Shown one piece after another: positions 6,573 to 14,477 of a stretch of 31,964 nt of DNA (positions are counted from its first letter, which is position 1; each line of letters begins with the position of its first letter). Source of the stretch: a virus; IMG/VR virus record IMGVR_UViG_3300005753_000420, positions 1 through 31,964 of that record; one strand, 5' to 3'. Both the position numbers and the translations under genes were made by a program. The notes below the pieces were generated by a model. The model ran no database searches and had not been told where the DNA came from. It worked only from the letters and a program-made list of their open reading frames with translations.

Positions 6573-8490
6573 ATCCATTGATAAAAAAATAGCAGGTATT
6601 AGTCGCTATGCATTTGGTGAAGGGTTATTGCCTGATGAGCCGCTTGATGTCGATGACTATGCCGATAAGTATCGTAAATTATCTGAAAAATCCAGTCCTG
6701 AGCCAGGGCAGTGGAAAACCAGTCGTGTACCGTTTGTGCGTGAAATAATGAAAGCACTGTCAACATCAAGTGATGTGCAAGATGTATCGCTAATGAAAGG
6801 AACACAAATTTCTGGCACAGAAACAGGGAATAACTTTTTTTGCTACGTTGTTGATCATTCACCAGGGCCAATGATGATAGTGCAACCAACACTCGATATG
6901 GCTAAACGCTATAGTCGTCAACGGCTCACGCCCATGATTGCTGATATGCCGAGTTTGTCTGAAAAAATCGCCGATTCTAAATCCCGTGATGGTGGTAATA
7001 CATTACTCGAAAAAAACTTCATGGGAGGTTACTTGGTTATCACAGGGGCAAATAGCTCGACAGGATTGCGTTCGATGCCAGTGCGCTATTTATTTATGGA
7101 TGAAACGGATACTTATCCTTTTGACCTTGATAATGAGGGCGATCCTGAGCAATTGGCAATTAAAAGAACGCAGAATTTTAGCCGAAAAAAAATATTAAGA
7201 GTATCCACGCCAACGATTGACGGTATGTCGCGGATCCAAAAGGCGTTTAAAAGAGGCGATCAGCGTTATTATCATGTGCCATGTCCGCACTGTGGTGGTG
7301 ACCAGAAGCTAGTTTGGAAAAATATTAAATGGAATAAAGCATTGCCACGGAATGAACAACCTGACTCCGTTTTTTATGAGTGCATGCATTGTCATCAGCC
7401 GATTCAGGAACATCATAAAACAGCGATGCTTGATGCGGGACGATGGATTGCTGAAAATCCTGATGTGTCGCAATATCGACGTAGTTATCACATTAGTTCG
7501 CTTTATTCGCCGTTGGGTTGGTATAGCTGGCGTGAAGCAGTGGAAGATTGGCTGAATGCTAAAAATGATGTTGAGCTACTGAAGACATTTACAAACACGG
7601 TGCTTGCTGAGGTTTGGAAAGAATCGGTGAATGATGTTGAAGCCAAGATGCTGCAAGGCAAGGCGGAACCTTATGAGATGGGTATTGTGCCACAAGGTGG
7701 TTTAATCTTATTTTCAGGGTGTGATACACAAGATGATCGACTTGAAAGCTATGTTTATGCTTTCGGGCGTGGTGAAGAGGCGTGGCTTATTGATTATGAG
7801 GTTTTCCTTGGTGATCCTAGTATTCCTGAGACCGAACCTGATTCGCCTTGGACGGAAATGAAGGAATGGTTGATAAAGCCGTGGCTCCATGCTTCAGGTG
7901 CTTATTTAACAGTGGATTGCTCATTAGTTGACTCAGGTGGACACTACACACATGACGTATATAAGTTTTGTCGTGATAACAAACATCTTGGTTTTATAGC
8001 GGGGAAGGGTGCTTCACAGCGCAATAAACCTATCATTAATCGCCCAAGTAAAGTCGATATTGATTGGCGTGGACGTTTGATTAAGCGTGGGCTTGATCTT
8101 TACCAAGTCGGTACCGATACTGCAAAAAGTATGATTTATTCGCGTTTTTTGCGTGATAAAGGTGGTGCTGGTGCTATTCATTATCCTGATGCCTTGCCGT
8201 TAGAGATATTTGAGCAATTAACCTCAGAAAAGTTAGTAAGACGTTATAAAAAAGGTTTTGCTATCTATGAATGGGTTAAAAACTCAGCCGCTCGCAATGA
8301 AGCACTAGATTGTACGGTTTATATGTTTGCAGCCGCACAGAAAAAAGGTGTACATCGTTGGAGCAATAAACGCTGGGATGAGTTAGAGGCAAAAGTCCAG
8401 TCAGTAATGGGTGATTTGTTTGCGCCTAGGATTTCTGCAAAGAAAGCTACTCAGTCTAATAATTTTGGGGAATCAAAAGGATCATGGTAG
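6565..8490 (+). CDS. Terminase large subunit, lambda gpA family
   Basis: The 641-residue product is the packaging motor and nuclease of the lambda gpA (GpA) type. The family N-terminus (DDYADKYRKL, PGQWKTSRVPFVREIM) leads to the degenerate Walker A-like segment KGTQISGTETG at 78-88 and Walker B YLFMDETD with D179 and E180. A Cys pair CPHC...CMHC lies in the middle, and the C-terminal nuclease part begins near LFSGCDTQDDRLE. ATG 6565 is chosen because it overlaps the Nu1 stop and gives the same length as lambda gpA; the reading frame is open upstream to 6502, but that extension has no family similarity. No frameshift or missing segment is apparent. Confidence 0.95.
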   Translation: MGKSIDKKIAGISRYAFGEGLLPDEPLDVDDYADKYRKLSEKSSPEPGQWKTSRVPFVREIMKALSTSSDVQDVSLMKGTQISGTETGNNFFCYVVDHSPGPMMIVQPTLDMAKRYSRQRLTPMIADMPSLSEKIADSKSRDGGNTLLEKNFMGGYLVITGANSSTGLRSMPVRYLFMDETDTYPFDLDNEGDPEQLAIKRTQNFSRKKILRVSTPTIDGMSRIQKAFKRGDQRYYHVPCPHCGGDQKLVWKNIKWNKALPRNEQPDSVFYECMHCHQPIQEHHKTAMLDAGRWIAENPDVSQYRRSYHISSLYSPLGWYSWREAVEDWLNAKNDVELLKTFTNTVLAEVWKESVNDVEAKMLQGKAEPYEMGIVPQGGLILFSGCDTQDDRLESYVYAFGRGEEAWLIDYEVFLGDPSIPETEPDSPWTEMKEWLIKPWLHASGAYLTVDCSLVDSGGHYTHDVYKFCRDNKHLGFIAGKGASQRNKPIINRPSKVDIDWRGRLIKRGLDLYQVGTDTAKSMIYSRFLRDKGGAGAIHYPDALPLEIFEQLTSEKLVRRYKKGFAIYEWVKNSAARNEALDCTVYMFAAAQKKGVHRWSNKRWDELEAKVQSVMGDLFAPRISAKKATQSNNFGESKGSW

Positions 8491-8795
8491 ACAAAAGAAA
8501 CGCACAGCAACAGGACAGCTTTGTCGCTTTTATTGCCTCTTTAGAAGACGATCTTGCTGTGCATCAGAATGGCATTATCAAAGACATGTCACGTCATTTG
8601 TCTAAATCGTCGATTGAATTTGTGTTGGATCGTATTCAAACAGAGTATGGCGCATCGAGTCCGTACATTCATAGTCCAGCTCCTAATCGACGTAAAAATG
8701 TGTTGAAAATTTATAATGAAACCGATTGGTCGGTATCGCGTATTGCGGCTCATTTTAATATGTCAGAGCGGCAGGTTTATAATATTGTGAGATGA
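8484..8795 (+). CDS. Mor/C-like transcription activator candidate
   Basis: The 103-residue product overlaps the terminase stop (ATGGTAG), with AAAAGG at 8475-8480 upstream. Its C-terminal third (NRRKNVLKIYNETDWSVSRI then AAHFNMSERQVYNIVR) matches the layout of the helix-turn-helix of the Mu Mor/C family, where an R-N-x-x-I segment precedes the recognition helices. The N-terminal half (DSFVAFIASLEDDLAVHQ) fits the family's helical dimerisation part only loosely. Mor and C activate middle and late promoters with poor -35 boxes. The gene lies directly upstream of the 161-bp gap with a promoter candidate and the first copy of a repeated dyad, so it may control the head and tail operon. The family match is fair, the target inferred. 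Confidence 0.6.
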   Translation: MVDKRNAQQQDSFVAFIASLEDDLAVHQNGIIKDMSRHLSKSSIEFVLDRIQTEYGASSPYIHSPAPNRRKNVLKIYNETDWSVSRIAAHFNMSERQVYNIVR

Positions 8796-8818
8796 GCTTA
8801 TGTTTTATTATCCAATTT

Positions 8819-8847
8819 TTTACTTCTTTGTTGATTCTTTGTATAAA
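8819..8847 (+). promoter_or_regulatory. Candidate sigma70-type promoter for head genes
   Basis: TTTACT at 8819-8824 and TATAAA at 8842-8847 are separated by 17 bp, within the 161-bp gap after the Mor-like gene. The -10 matches consensus at 5 of 6 positions and the -35 at 4 of 6. Transcription would start near 8854 and run into the connector and portal genes. AT-rich DNA makes chance matches common. Confidence 0.4.
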
Positions 8848-8902
8848 TAAACAGCTTTTTCAATAAGTTTTTTTTTGCCTAATTTTCTTCAATAGTAATA
8901 GT

Positions 8903-8931
8903 AAATTGAAATTTCTCCCCTAGAAATTTCA
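8903..8931. repeat. Repeated dyad, copy 1 (upstream of connector gene)
   Basis: TGAAATTTCT (8907-8916) and AGAAATTTCA (8922-8931) form a perfect 10-bp inverted repeat around CCCCT. The 29-nt block is 27/29 identical to 11024-11052. It ends 25 nt before the ATG at 8957, which has no recognisable Shine-Dalgarno. No T-run follows, so it is not a terminator. It may be an operator or an RNA stem-loop. Confidence 0.85.
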
Positions 8932-8956
8932 GTAAACTTTATGCTCATAATTCGCC

Positions 8957-9232
8957 ATGAGCCAAAATAATCCTTTTATATACACAGAAAGTCCCTCAGC
9001 CCATGAGCGCACGCCGCAACAATGGGTGGATTTTTATCTAAATATTGAAAATGAAGTCGCGCAGGGGAAGGAATTCCGCTCTGATGTGCTGAATTATAGT
9101 GTTGTGATGGACGACCTTGATGCAATCCGTAAAGCGCGTAGAGAATGGCAGCGTGTTGTGCAAAAGACGGCTAAGTGTGGTGGTCGGCAGATCGGTGGAT
9201 TGAATTACAAAGTGGCGGATCTGTCTCGATGA
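8957..9232 (+). CDS. Small head-tail connector protein (gpW / DUF6148-like)
   Basis: The 91-residue protein has the pattern of small connector proteins found between terminase and portal: a helix with a WVDFYLNIENEVAQGKE core, a short hairpin (SDVLNYSVV) and a second helix DLDAIRKARREWQRVVQ with a basic glycine-rich tail. Lambda gpW occupies the same slot and plugs the portal before tail joining. The resemblance is to pattern and position; identity is not certain. The stop overlaps the portal start (ATGA). The start codon has no Shine-Dalgarno and follows the first repeated dyad. The codons for NNPF share AATAATCCTTT with the start of the protease-capsid gene at 11079. Confidence 0.6.
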   Translation: MSQNNPFIYTESPSAHERTPQQWVDFYLNIENEVAQGKEFRSDVLNYSVVMDDLDAIRKARREWQRVVQKTAKCGGRQIGGLNYKVADLSR

Positions 9233-10746
9233 AAAAACCACTAAAAATGAATAGGCTGGATAAGGTCATTGGTTATTTTTCGCCGCAATTGGGCTTAAAA
9301 CGGCTTGCTAATCGGCAACGGCTGACTAATTACTATGATGCTGCTAAGCCATCGCTAGATCGTAAGCCACGTACTGATCGCGGCTCTGGTGATGCGATGG
9401 TTGCGATGGCGGGGGATCGTTTGCGTGTCATGGCTCGCGATCTTGAAAACAATCATGATCTTGCTAAAGGCGTACTTGATGTATTGGTTAATAAAACAGT
9501 CGGCAGCGAAATACGTTATGAGCCGCAGGTGTTGGGGGCTGATGGTGAGCTGCATGATGAATTTAATGAATTATTACTAGATCGGCATCAACGATGGTCA
9601 CTAGCACCTGATGTCACGCGTGAAATGTCGCGCTCTGAAATGGAACGGCTCTATGCACGCACATGGTTTCGCGACGGTGAAGCCTTTAAAATTTACCATA
9701 TGGGTAAAGTACCTCATTTAAAACACCATTTTGGCAGTGATACGCCGCTTTCTGTTGATGTTTTTGAGCCTGATTTATGCCCTTTATACCTGAATAATGA
9801 GCATAAAAATATTATTCAGGGAGTTGAAAAGGATCGTTGGGGCTGTCCTACCGCTTATTATTTTTATCCCCACCATCCTGGTCAACCACGTTCGGCTATT
9901 TTTGCTGAAACGCAGTATAAAAAGGTTGGTGCTGAGTATGTTAATCATCTGAAAAACGTTACACGCTTGCGGCAAACGCGTGGAGTGTCTGTATTTCATA
10001 GCATTATGCTTCGACTTGATGATCTGAAAGATTATGAAGAAGCTGAACGGATTGCAGCGCGGATTGCTGCAAAAATGGTGATGTATGTCCGTAAAGGCGC
10101 GCCTGATATGTACGGCGATGATCAATTTAAAGATGAACAGCGTGAGCGGCAGCATTATGAAAATGGCATGACGATCATGGATATGTTACCTGGGGAGGAA
10201 ATTGGGGCTTTTGATACAAACCGTCCTAACACAAACCTTGAGACGTTTCGTAATGCGATGTTGAAAGCCGTTGCAGCAGGATCTGGCACGTCGTACAGCT
10301 CTATATCACGCAGTTACGATGGAACGTATTCTGCTCAACGGCAAGAACTGGTAGAGCAGCAAGAAAACTATTCTGTGTTGCAGGATATTTTTATTAATCA
10401 TTCGTGTCGTCCTGATTTTAGACGTTTTATTGATATGACGTTGTTAGCAGGCGATAAGGATTTATTGCGTTTATTGCCTGAAATTGATCGGCGGACACTT
10501 TACGATCTTGAGTGCTATGGCGCTGTGATGCCGTGGGTTGATCCCGATAAAGAAACGAAAGGGATCGAGCGGAATCTTGACAATAATTTAATGAGTGAGT
10601 CGGAGGCTATTCGTAAAAGAGGCAAGAATCCGATCACTGTTTATAAGCAGATAGCGCGTGATCAGCGTTTGCGTGAAAAGCTATCTATACCTGATAGAGC
10701 AACGAAAAAGGAGAGTATTAATGGACAACCAGCACAAGAAGATTAA
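9229..10746 (+). CDS. Portal protein, lambda gpB family
   Basis: The 505-residue product is a lambda-type portal. Recognisable segments are the N-terminal YYDAAKPSLDRKPR, the SGDAMVAMAGDRLRVMARDL block, the ENNHDLAKGVLDVLVNKTVG helix, WFRDGEAFKIY, and the conserved C-terminal region with PGEEIGAFDTNRPNTN and SGTSYSSISRSYDGTYSAQR. It forms the dodecameric ring at the head vertex through which DNA is packaged and ejected. ATG 9229 is favoured because it overlaps the preceding stop; the frame extends upstream to 9175 without similarity. The last 26 nt overlap the Tad2-like gene. The size is close to lambda gpB (533). Confidence 0.94.
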   Translation: MKKPLKMNRLDKVIGYFSPQLGLKRLANRQRLTNYYDAAKPSLDRKPRTDRGSGDAMVAMAGDRLRVMARDLENNHDLAKGVLDVLVNKTVGSEIRYEPQVLGADGELHDEFNELLLDRHQRWSLAPDVTREMSRSEMERLYARTWFRDGEAFKIYHMGKVPHLKHHFGSDTPLSVDVFEPDLCPLYLNNEHKNIIQGVEKDRWGCPTAYYFYPHHPGQPRSAIFAETQYKKVGAEYVNHLKNVTRLRQTRGVSVFHSIMLRLDDLKDYEEAERIAARIAAKMVMYVRKGAPDMYGDDQFKDEQRERQHYENGMTIMDMLPGEEIGAFDTNRPNTNLETFRNAMLKAVAAGSGTSYSSISRSYDGTYSAQRQELVEQQENYSVLQDIFINHSCRPDFRRFIDMTLLAGDKDLLRLLPEIDRRTLYDLECYGAVMPWVDPDKETKGIERNLDNNLMSESEAIRKRGKNPITVYKQIARDQRLREKLSIPDRATKKESINGQPAQED

Positions 10747-11002
10747 CAAAATGAGTTTTTCCGAAGCCTTGGAAATAATAAAAGAGGGCGGACTAGTAAG
10801 AAGATCAGGTTGGAATGGAAAAGGAATGCATGTATATCTTGAGAATATGTTTAGAAAAATTACAAATCACCCTAGTTCTAAAAATGATGGACATAGGGTA
10901 TACGAGCCTGTTGTGGTTTTACTAAACGCTAGAGGTAATCATCAGGCGGGTTGGGTTTGTTCTCAAGAAGATATGTTGGCAAATGATTGGGAAGTTGCAT
11001 AA
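10721..11002 (+). CDS. DUF2829 protein, Tad2-like (candidate anti-Thoeris)
   Basis: The 93-residue product shows the DUF2829 signature: FSEALEIIKEGGLVRRSGWN at about 13-32, GKGMHVYLE, a central EPVVVLLNARG strand pair, and the ending GWVCSQEDMLANDWEV at 77-92. Tad2, a member of this family, sequesters the signalling molecule 1''-3' gcADPR made by the Thoeris defence system; whether this homologue does so is inference. ATG 10721 follows AAGGAG (10708-10713) by 7 nt, so the gene starts inside the portal ORF. Its codons (many AGA, GGA, ATA) differ from the neighbouring CGT-rich head genes, suggesting recent acquisition as a moron. The second copy of the repeated dyad lies 21 nt after its stop. 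Confidence 0.82.
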   Translation: MDNQHKKINKMSFSEALEIIKEGGLVRRSGWNGKGMHVYLENMFRKITNHPSSKNDGHRVYEPVVVLLNARGNHQAGWVCSQEDMLANDWEVA

Positions 11003-11023
11003 CTTTTAACTTTTTTATTTAAA

Positions 11024-11055
11024 AAATTGAAATTTCTTACCTAGAAATTTCAATT
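11024..11055. repeat. Repeated dyad, copy 2 (upstream of protease-capsid gene)
   Basis: AATTGAAATTTCT (11025-11037) and AGAAATTTCAATT (11043-11055) form a perfect 13-bp inverted repeat around TACCT. The first 29 nt match 8903-8931 at 27 positions. The core ends 26 nt before the in-frame ATG at 11079, close to the 25 nt seen for copy 1. The structural and sequence conservation indicates a shared regulatory or recombination role. Confidence 0.85.
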
Positions 11056-11066
11056 GAAAATGGTTA

Positions 11067-13214
11067 ATGATAAAAAGCATGAATAATCCTTTACATAAAT
11101 TGAAACGAAAACCAACCGCAAGTGCTGTCAATTTTATTGATGGTGGTGGTAAGCAGGATGGTTACGTCAATGTGAGACTGAATGCGGCTGAAAATCATCT
11201 TGATATCTATATCATCGGTGTAATTGGCTGGGAATCATCGCATAGAGGATTAATAGAACAGCTGAAAGACCACAGTGATGTTGCGTCGATCACTGTTTAT
11301 ATCAATTCTGTGGGCGGCTACATTGGCGAAGGCATGGGCATGATTAATGCATTGCGAATGCATGATGCTGATGTGACGTGTGTCAATGTCGGCTATGCAT
11401 TATCGATGGGATCACTCCTTTTGTTAGCTGCAAACGAGGGTAAGGTGCAAATGGCATCGAACTCACTCATTATGATCCATCGTGCACAAGGTGGGGAATG
11501 GGGTGATGCAGCTGAGTTGCGTAAAGAAGCTGAGATTCTGGAAAAGCATGAAAAAGCCATGATGGTTGAATACATGCGGCAGACAGGAAAATCACAGAAA
11601 GCAATACAAAAACTACTGGATGCCGAGACGTGGTTTACGGCTGAAGAAGCGTTAGAAATTGGGCTGATTGACGAAATTATTGATCCTGTTGAAGAGGATG
11701 AAGCGGACAATATGCTCACTGAAAACGTGTGGAAAAATTTAAAAGAATCTGGATTGAAAAATATGCCTCAAACGTTAACAAATCGCATCCATAAGCGTTT
11801 AAACCCTACTATATTACGGGGGGCAAAAGCTGCTGCTGTTCCATCGAGTCAGCCACCTAGTGCGAATACTTCAGGTGGCGATGATGGTACGAATAGCCAT
11901 TCTCAGACTCAACCAACGACTGAGGAAATACGCGCACAGGCGCTTGCTGATGAAGCTAATCGGCGTGAGGATATAACCGCTATTTTCGACGCGCACGGCG
12001 GTGTGACAGGGCGTTATGTCGATGTTGCACACGTATCGTTGAATGATATGTCATGTAACGTTGATCAAGCGCGAGAAAATCTGCTTGAGGCGATTGGTAA
12101 AGAATCACCAGGTGCAATTGGTATTTCATCCATTGAAATTACGCAGGATGAAGTTGATACACGTCGTGAACTCATGACGAACTCATTGCTTGCGCGTTCA
12201 AATGTTGCGGCTTCAATGCCGAATAATCCTTATGCCTTTATGCGATTGTCAGACATTGCAAATGCTTGTTTGGGAGCTATTGGGCAACCTGTTGCGGGGA
12301 TTAATCCGTTACAGATGATATCTAACGCTTTTATGCAAACAAGCAGTGATTTTCCCATTATTCTTGATCAGATGATTACAGAGATGGTGCTGGTTAGTTA
12401 CCGTAAAAAGGCTAATACATGGAAGCAATGGTGTGCAACGGGCAGTGTATCGGATTTTCGTGAGCATAAAAGACTGCGACTTGGCTCTTTTGGCACGTTA
12501 GATGACTATCAAGAAGGCGGCGAATACAAGAATAAAAGCATTCCTGACGGTGAAATTGAGGGCGTTTCTATCGCGACAAAAGGGAATATTATTTCGATTA
12601 CCCGTGAAGCGATTATCAACGATGATTTAGGTTACTTTAGCCGTATGGGAGCCATGCTGGGAAGTGCCGCAGGGCGAACGATTGAAGCTGATGTTTATAA
12701 ATTATTGTTGTCGAATCCTGTGATGGCTGATAAGCACAAGTTATTTAGTGCTGAGCATAAAAACATTCTCACGGGTGAGCAGGCTGCTGCTATGTCCGAA
12801 GAGGTGCTGAATTCGATGGATCTGATGATGGGGAGTCATAAAGATATTTCAGGTAAGGAAGAACTGGATATTTCACCCTCATTGTTGCTTGTACCGAATA
12901 CGATGAAAATGTTGGCTAGGAAGTGGATGAACAGCACAACCTTACCAGGGCAAGATAATTCGGCATTAACGAATGGGGTTGCTGGACTTGCTGAAGTATT
13001 AGCAACGGCAAAGTTATCAGGTGCAGGTTATTACTTGTTAGCTGATGCAACAGATGTGCCAACGATTGAAGTTAATTTCTTATTTGGTGAGGAAGAGCCT
13101 TTTCTTGATAACCAAACAGGCTGGCGAACCGATGGTGCAGAAATGAAAGTGAGACTGGATTACGGTGTTGACGCGGTTGATTATCGTGGCGCAGTCTTTA
13201 ATAAAGGGAAGTAA
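11067..13214 (+). CDS. ClpP-type prohead protease fused to major capsid protein
   Basis: The 715-residue product joins two head functions. Residues about 45-205 are a ClpP/S14 maturation protease with putative triad Ser113 (GYALSMGS), His138 (IMIHRAQ) and Asp185 (LLDAETWFTAEEAL). A Pro/Ser/Thr-rich linker (about 255-290) and a helical, scaffold-like region follow. From about residue 370 to the end is a capsid protein domain (FMQTSSDFPIILDQM, YQEGGEY, ISITREAIINDDLGYF). Such prohead protease/major capsid fusions are an established phage arrangement; self-cleavage should free the capsid subunit. ATG 11067 and ATG 11079 are both possible. Neither has a clear Shine-Dalgarno, which is odd for so abundant a product. 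The second start gives MNNPL, like the connector gene. Confidence 0.92.
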   Translation: MIKSMNNPLHKLKRKPTASAVNFIDGGGKQDGYVNVRLNAAENHLDIYIIGVIGWESSHRGLIEQLKDHSDVASITVYINSVGGYIGEGMGMINALRMHDADVTCVNVGYALSMGSLLLLAANEGKVQMASNSLIMIHRAQGGEWGDAAELRKEAEILEKHEKAMMVEYMRQTGKSQKAIQKLLDAETWFTAEEALEIGLIDEIIDPVEEDEADNMLTENVWKNLKESGLKNMPQTLTNRIHKRLNPTILRGAKAAAVPSSQPPSANTSGGDDGTNSHSQTQPTTEEIRAQALADEANRREDITAIFDAHGGVTGRYVDVAHVSLNDMSCNVDQARENLLEAIGKESPGAIGISSIEITQDEVDTRRELMTNSLLARSNVAASMPNNPYAFMRLSDIANACLGAIGQPVAGINPLQMISNAFMQTSSDFPIILDQMITEMVLVSYRKKANTWKQWCATGSVSDFREHKRLRLGSFGTLDDYQEGGEYKNKSIPDGEIEGVSIATKGNIISITREAIINDDLGYFSRMGAMLGSAAGRTIEADVYKLLLSNPVMADKHKLFSAEHKNILTGEQAAAMSEEVLNSMDLMMGSHKDISGKEELDISPSLLLVPNTMKMLARKWMNSTTLPGQDNSALTNGVAGLAEVLATAKLSGAGYYLLADATDVPTIEVNFLFGEEEPFLDNQTGWRTDGAEMKVRLDYGVDAVDYRGAVFNKGK

Positions 13215-13217
13215 ATC

Positions 13218-13541
13218 ATGGCTAACAATTTTGTACAGATAGGGACTGCAATGGCCTATATCAATCTGGGATCAGAGGATATTTTTAGTGGCGATGTTGT
13301 GCCATTGGAATCAAAAATAGGCATTGCTAAAACGGATATACCCGTTGGTGACATGGGTTCTGTTGCCGTTGGTGGAGTTTGGAATTTACCAAAAAGCTCA
13401 GGCATTTTAAAGCAAGGTCAATTGGTGTACTGGAAAGAGGGGCAGATTGTTGTTGCCAATTCTGACGGTGCAACGCCTTCAGGTTATGCGTGGGATGTTG
13501 CAGCAGCGACTGATGATATGGCCAATATCAAGATTGATTAA
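13218..13541 (+). CDS. Capsid cement/decoration protein, DUF2190 family
   Basis: The 107-residue product has the DUF2190 pattern: short N-terminal strand, SGDVVPLESKIGIAKTDIPVGDMGSVAVGGVWNLPK across the middle in several recognisable blocks, then QLVYWKEGQIV and a Gly/Ala-rich end (GYAWDVAAATDD). Proteins of this family sit on the outside of the capsid and stabilise it. It directly follows the capsid gene with a 3-nt gap and has AGGGAAG about 7 nt upstream of the ATG, consistent with strong expression alongside the capsid. Confidence 0.88.
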   Translation: MANNFVQIGTAMAYINLGSEDIFSGDVVPLESKIGIAKTDIPVGDMGSVAVGGVWNLPKSSGILKQGQLVYWKEGQIVVANSDGATPSGYAWDVAAATDDMANIKID

Positions 13542-13912
13542 TGATGAGTATCTCCTACTTACAATTAAGTGACCAAAAAGCAGCGCAAATTATTCATAAA
13601 TTTTGTCAGCCTATCTTGATAGATGGTGAAATTATCAAAGCCATTTTTGTTGATAAAACAAAAAAACAAACGTTGCTGCATGCTGGTGGATCGGTTGATA
13701 AATCGAGTATTAGTGCTGATATGCGTTTGCCGCACTTATATTTACACAAAGCGGCAGGCGAGTTTAAAAAAGGCACTCAGGTTCGTGTTTTATGCAAAAA
13801 AAATGCGCCTGATTTGATCATGGATCGGTTTGATTATTCGCAAGGAGTATTGTATTCCGTCACATTGGTTGAAGATCAGGTTGATGATAAAAAAGGGCAG
13901 CGATGGCAGTAA
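13541..13912 (+). CDS. Probable head-tail joining protein
   Basis: The 123-residue product begins within the preceding stop (TAATGATG; ATG 13541 or 13544). The predicted fold is mostly beta, with LIDGEIIKAIFVDKTKKQ, DMRLPHLYLHKAAGEFKKGTQ in parts, and VLYSVTLVEDQ. This and the position between cement protein and a gpZ-like protein fit the head-tail attachment proteins (lambda FII type), which close the head and accept the tail. I see no diagnostic motif, so the assignment rests on size, strand content and gene order. Confidence 0.5.
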   Translation: MMSISYLQLSDQKAAQIIHKFCQPILIDGEIIKAIFVDKTKKQTLLHAGGSVDKSSISADMRLPHLYLHKAAGEFKKGTQVRVLCKKNAPDLIMDRFDYSQGVLYSVTLVEDQVDDKKGQRWQ

Positions 13913-14475
13913 GAGTTAGGGGCGGTATTGCTGGCATTCAACTACGCCTTGATGCGCCTGATTTTGATGCTAAACAGTTTGGTATTGATCAAAAAGCGGT
14001 AAAACGTGCTGAAGTGAGAGCGATTAATAAAACGATTCGCTGGTTAAAAGCACAAATGGCACGGCATATATCCAAGGATGTTGGTGTGGCTCAAAAACAT
14101 ATTAAACGGCGACTTTATGCCAGTTTAGCCAATGCTCAAAAAAGCAAAGCGGTTTTCTGGATGGGCGTTGGTGGCATCAATCCGATGAAATTGGGTTTGA
14201 CTGGAAGAAAGTTAAGAAGTGGCTATAAAGTAGGGCGATTTACGTTTAAAGACGGTTTCAGAGCATTTTATAAAAATCGCTGGGATGGTAAAGATGGAAT
14301 GATTTTTAAACGGCTTGGTGGTGATCGTTTACCTATTTCGAATATGGATATTAATGTGCGTCAGGCTGCTGAAAGTGCGCTAAATCGTTTGTTTAATCGT
14401 GCTGAAGCTGAGTTATTGAAGAAGATGAAACAAGAATTAACGTTTGAAATGAAAAAGGCAATGGGTGCTTTATAG
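13903..14475 (+). CDS. Prophage minor tail protein Z (gpZ) family
   Basis: The 190-residue basic product resembles the gpZ family. The N-terminal helical part (AVKRAEVRAINKTIRWLKAQ, then MARHISKDVGVAQKHIKRRL) is the family's recognisable region, followed by a beta segment (VFWMGVGGINPMKLGL), FRAFYKNRWDGKDGMIFKRL and a C-terminal helix. Lambda gpZ is needed to connect heads to tails and to position DNA in the tail. It overlaps the preceding gene by 10 nt (ATGGCAGTAA), with AAGGGCAG upstream. A P2-tail phage would usually have an S-type completion protein in this slot, so this is part of the lambda/P2 mosaic. Confidence 0.75.
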   Translation: MAVRVRGGIAGIQLRLDAPDFDAKQFGIDQKAVKRAEVRAINKTIRWLKAQMARHISKDVGVAQKHIKRRLYASLANAQKSKAVFWMGVGGINPMKLGLTGRKLRSGYKVGRFTFKDGFRAFYKNRWDGKDGMIFKRLGGDRLPISNMDINVRQAAESALNRLFNRAEAELLKKMKQELTFEMKKAMGAL

Positions 14476-14477
14476 CG

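Noticed and set aside
8907-8931. Repeated dyad as rho-independent terminator
   Set aside because: No T-run follows either copy, and the stems are AT-rich; an operator or leader structure fits better.
11393-11719. Serine-rich open frame on the - strand opposite the ClpP domain
   Set aside because: Low-complexity Ser/Ile/Ala translation caused by the codon usage of the true gene; no independent support.
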